Shown here piece by piece: positions 60,801 through 64,000 of a stretch of DNA of 64,000 nt. The DNA lies in NCBI GenBank assembly GCA_003255065.1, contig QAOA01003658.1, positions 1 through 64,000 of the forward strand, written 5' to 3'. A program made the position numbers and the translations under genes. The first letter of the stretch is position 1; every line of letters begins with the position of its first letter. The DNA is from Cercis canadensis. Lineage: Eukaryota; Streptophyta; Magnoliopsida; Fabales; Fabaceae. The notes under the pieces were generated by a model. That model was given only the letters and a program-made list of their open reading frames with translations. It was not told the origin of the DNA and made no database searches.

Positions 60801-63800
60801 TCAACTGTCTAGTCTTTATTTTATTTATTTGTATTACATAAGTATAAATAATTAAATAGATATAAATTTAATACAACAAATTTGTATAAGTTTCAAATAT
60901 TGAAAATTTCCAAATCAGGTCTTATTGTAAAGATAAATGAGTTATTTAAAAGGTACAATTCCAAGAGGCAGCAACTTTTTTGTTTTGTTTTGTAAAATGG
61001 TTGATTGAATTCAATAAAAGATACTTCACCTCCCGCAACAACTTGTTTTAAAAAAAATTTAAGGTAGGAAGGACTACATTTACTAATCCATTGGCCACCT
61101 TTTGCATGTGAATCTGAGAGGTGCTTGGGATAGATGTATTGCCTATAAGGAATCTATCAACCATGAAATAGCTTAGTCACATGGAGTTTAGTAAAATAAG
61201 AAAGAAGTTGGACCAAAAGAACTCTTGACATCCTTAAACAAAGAATTTCTCAAGATGAAAAAAAAAATTCTAGAAAAAATGAAGTTAGTGCACATAGTAT
61301 TTGGTCTTTTGAATAGTTGAAGCAAAGCATATCAATTAGAAATTTAAATGAGTGATGTTTCTTTCACCTATTTATTTTTGGTTCCATGGCTATACAATAA
61401 TCATCTTGATTCTTATTTCATTGTATTTATTGCACTTTTAGACCATAATATATTTGTTTTATAGCAGTTTCTTACCAAATCCATCAAATTGAGCATATCA
61501 CACCCTCAAATATTTCACATTGTAGCATTCTTCCCCTTTAATCCTGCTAAATTTTCCATCCCCATCAACCTATGTCAACCCAAATTAAAAGTAGATATCT
61601 TAATTTATTAGAAAAGGACTAAGTATTGGGAATTATGAAGAGTTCTATCAAATTTACATATATAATAAATGTTAAAAATTAAGTATAAATGGTTGCCCTT
61701 ATTGACTTTTGAGTCATTGCTCCCCCACTACCTTTGTAGTGAAATTATAATAATTTGGTGTTCGAATACTATTGATATTGGGTGAGGTGCCTTTATAAGA
61801 GGGGATAGACTTTCATTGTTATGTACTCTTCAAGTGACAAATAAAAATCTCATGCCCAACATGATTATTTTCCATTCTCTTCATTTTATCATCCTTTTTC
61901 TTTTTGTTTATCTTATTTTTCATTCAAATATCACAAAAGTATCATATATTATACCAATTTTCATGTCAAACATTAAAAAAAGAATTCAAACTTCTTAATC
62001 TTCTTTCTTCTAATATATATATATTAAGAACTCTACCAAGAGTATAATAAACACACTGATTTCTAATAGAAATAGTTAAGAAATCTATTCTTTTTCTTTT
62101 CTATTAGAAATACTATTAACACCAATAATTAGAAAGTTAGATGGGTTTTCAATTACTCATATTGAAGAGGACTTTTATGGAATTTTACCTATAAAAAAAT
62201 TATTTAGGATTTACTTATTTTTTTCCATTACCAATCAAGGTTGACATGAAAAGGTTGAGATAGAAACTCAATGATCTAACCCCCTACGCCTATGTCCACT
62301 TTTCCATTACCTAGCATTGACCCCTGTGCCGATGTGCAGGCAGTGGTGGCACTCGACGCAAAATAAAAAATCTTATTAGATCACCTGTTGGGGTTAGTTT
62401 AGTGGTTATACAAATTATGATTCTATTAGAATTTCAAGAAGAATGTATACATGGTCTAATCCCACTTTTTTTTTCAAGTGCTATAGGGTATTTAATCTTT
62501 TTTTATTACCTCAACCATACCCAAGCCTAGTTGTACAATTGACTTTTTGTTCTCTTTCCCATTCTGTCTCAATTATCAATTTACCCAACCCTACTATTTT
62601 CAATCCATTTATCTTTGAAAAGGATATAGAAGTTGTCACCTAATTAAGGAACCTTTGCCATCCAACTATCATTATTACTTTGTAGAAATTTAAAGTGAAG
62701 TTATCATAGGGGATAGGCCCATGTAAAATGGCAAAGCCACCTTACTAAGTTTTTTAACTTGATTATCTCATAAAAAAAAAAAAAAACTTTTAAGAATAAA
62801 GTAGTAGTCAAAATCTATATTGCACGAGGGGAAGATTGGAATGTCATTTTTTTTTCTCATGCATCTTACATAATCTAATATTTTATTATTTATAATTTGA
62901 AAGTTAAGTATAAATTTGTGTTGTACAGATTTAATTATATATGTTAAAAATTAAGTATAGATAATTTCCCCTAGTGGCTTTGGTTCATGGCTCCATCCAT
63001 GCCCTTATAGTGAAATTGTCATTGTCCCATGTTCAAATTCAATTGATTTTGAGTGAGATGCATTTATAAGAGGGGATAGACTATCAATGTTATGTACTCT
63101 TCAGGGGACCAATAAAATCCTAGTGACTCTTTCTTTATTTTCCAAATTCTTTGTAGTTAAACTAATATTTTCATACTTATTCTTTATAACATGCTTGCTC
63201 ATCAATCTTGGGGTTGCAACGTGGGTTTTCACCTCTTAGAGACATCCTTCTGTGCTTCCAGTCAAAATTTTAGACCTAGAGGTTACAAAATAGGCACTCC
63301 AAAAAAAAAATAGTTAAAATAAAATAACTTTTAAATTGTTATGAGCTATTCAATTAGACAAAATTATGACTTATAAATCCAAATTTTACAACTTTAGATT
63401 AATTTGAGGATAAGAGAGAAATTAAGTACAACCCTCTATTTGTAGGTATATAATTTCTCCAATATAGTCCAAATAGAGGAATCTTCCTCAAGAACAAACT
63501 CTATCATTTTTCTCCTATGAATTAGTATTTGTTAGGCTGCTCTAGCAGTGATATCCCCATAAAATCACATAGGAAATGTGCCCTATAGTATTTGGTCTGC
63601 ACGAAATTACAGTTTGCATAAGTTAATAGATTTTTTTTCTCATATTAATTGCAAAGAATATGCCATATTAATATGCCCGCGCATTCTACCTTCCTTACAA
63701 ATATGAAACTAATTTTGCTTGACAATTTCTCCAAATAGAATTGGATGTTTTTGCTAAAGTTTTATAGTATACTTGTAATATTCACCACTTGAAAATAGAA

Positions 63801-64000
63801 TTGGATGGGTTTCAATCCCACCCTTCACAAAAAGGATAATAAAAACTCATCCAAACTCTTAGTACCCAACTCTAGCTATGAAATACCTTATTCATTCTAA
63901 TTCATAGGAGAAAAAAAAAATCTAAAACTGAGTAACTCGCTAAAGCTCAAGTGTTTAAGCTTGCTAAAGCATTGAGTATGATTTAATAAGGGTAGTACAC
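57898..64000. repeat. Gene-free, AT-rich region of diverged, rearranged repeats
   Basis: No gene is recognisable. Words of the type 'CCGATGYGCRGGC' with 'TAGCATTGRYCCC' nearby occur at about 57,910, 58,075-58,105, 58,210 (partial) and 62,322. Three pairs of diverged direct repeats are visible: 58,256-58,400 with 62,372-62,480 ('GGGTTAGTTTAGTG'); 58,484-58,990 with 59,806-60,310 ('CTAAAATTATTAAACCAAAA'); and 61,676-61,850 with 62,938-63,115 ('TTTATAAGAGGGGATAGACT'). A G tract lies at 58,106-58,119. The left border cuts the 3' LTR of element A. The family of these repeats was not identified. Confidence 0.55.

Overview
This window is nuclear DNA from a flowering plant, most likely a eudicot. The evidence is AT-rich intergenic DNA, GT-AG introns, an intron-rich plastid-type PPR gene that I recognise as the EMB976 family, a plant mobile domain (PMD) gene, and plant-type Mutator, hAT and Tat/Ogre-like elements. 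I cannot name the species. Only two host genes look intact: the EMB976-like PPR gene (25,713-31,521, 8 exons, 1,064 aa) and a small 4-exon DnaJ-type zinc-finger gene (35,226-36,956, 110 aa). Both have putative plastid-targeting N-termini. Fragments of four other host gene families are broken: a PLIP-type lipase (about 1,656-3,860, minus), a cationic amino acid transporter (7,558-9,490, plus), an F-box protein (31,935-33,020, plus) and an NPF/NRT1-PTR transporter (about 37,340-37,960, plus).

Left part (1-14,100). Insertions and duplications are layered here. A 3.2-kb non-autonomous hAT-type element (7,058-10,263) carries the first exons of the amino acid transporter gene with their introns, and is flanked by an 8-bp target duplication. 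Its left flank (6,041-6,869) and its right end plus right flank (1-1,654) are each present a second time. Single N characters next to or inside these copies suggest that unmerged contig overlaps may explain part of this. An older pair of inverted ends (6,899 and 14,104) may enclose the whole block.

Mutator-like element (about 14,802-23,640). This is the most interesting region. Long inverted ends with subterminal hairpins enclose four genes: a MuDR-type transposase (plus), two small unrecognised ORFs (plus), and a five-exon PMD gene of the MAIN-LIKE/PP7-long-form type (minus). All four frames are broken only by in-frame stops compatible with C-to-T or G-to-A transitions (7, 1, 1 and 1 stops) and I found no frameshift. 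This looks like a recently inactivated large MULE with accessory genes.

Right part. From about 38,575 to 57,897 lies a nest of Tat/Ogre-like LTR fossils. An old element (A) has a 14-kb block inserted in its integrase region. That block is an LTR copy (B) which itself received a solo LTR (C, AAGGG duplication) and a second hAT-type element (47,978-53,093, exact 8-bp duplication), and the latter received another solo LTR (D, ATCAT duplication). A 41-bp minisatellite lies near the 3' end of element A. From 57,900 to the end the DNA is AT-rich, with diverged and rearranged repeats and no recognisable gene.
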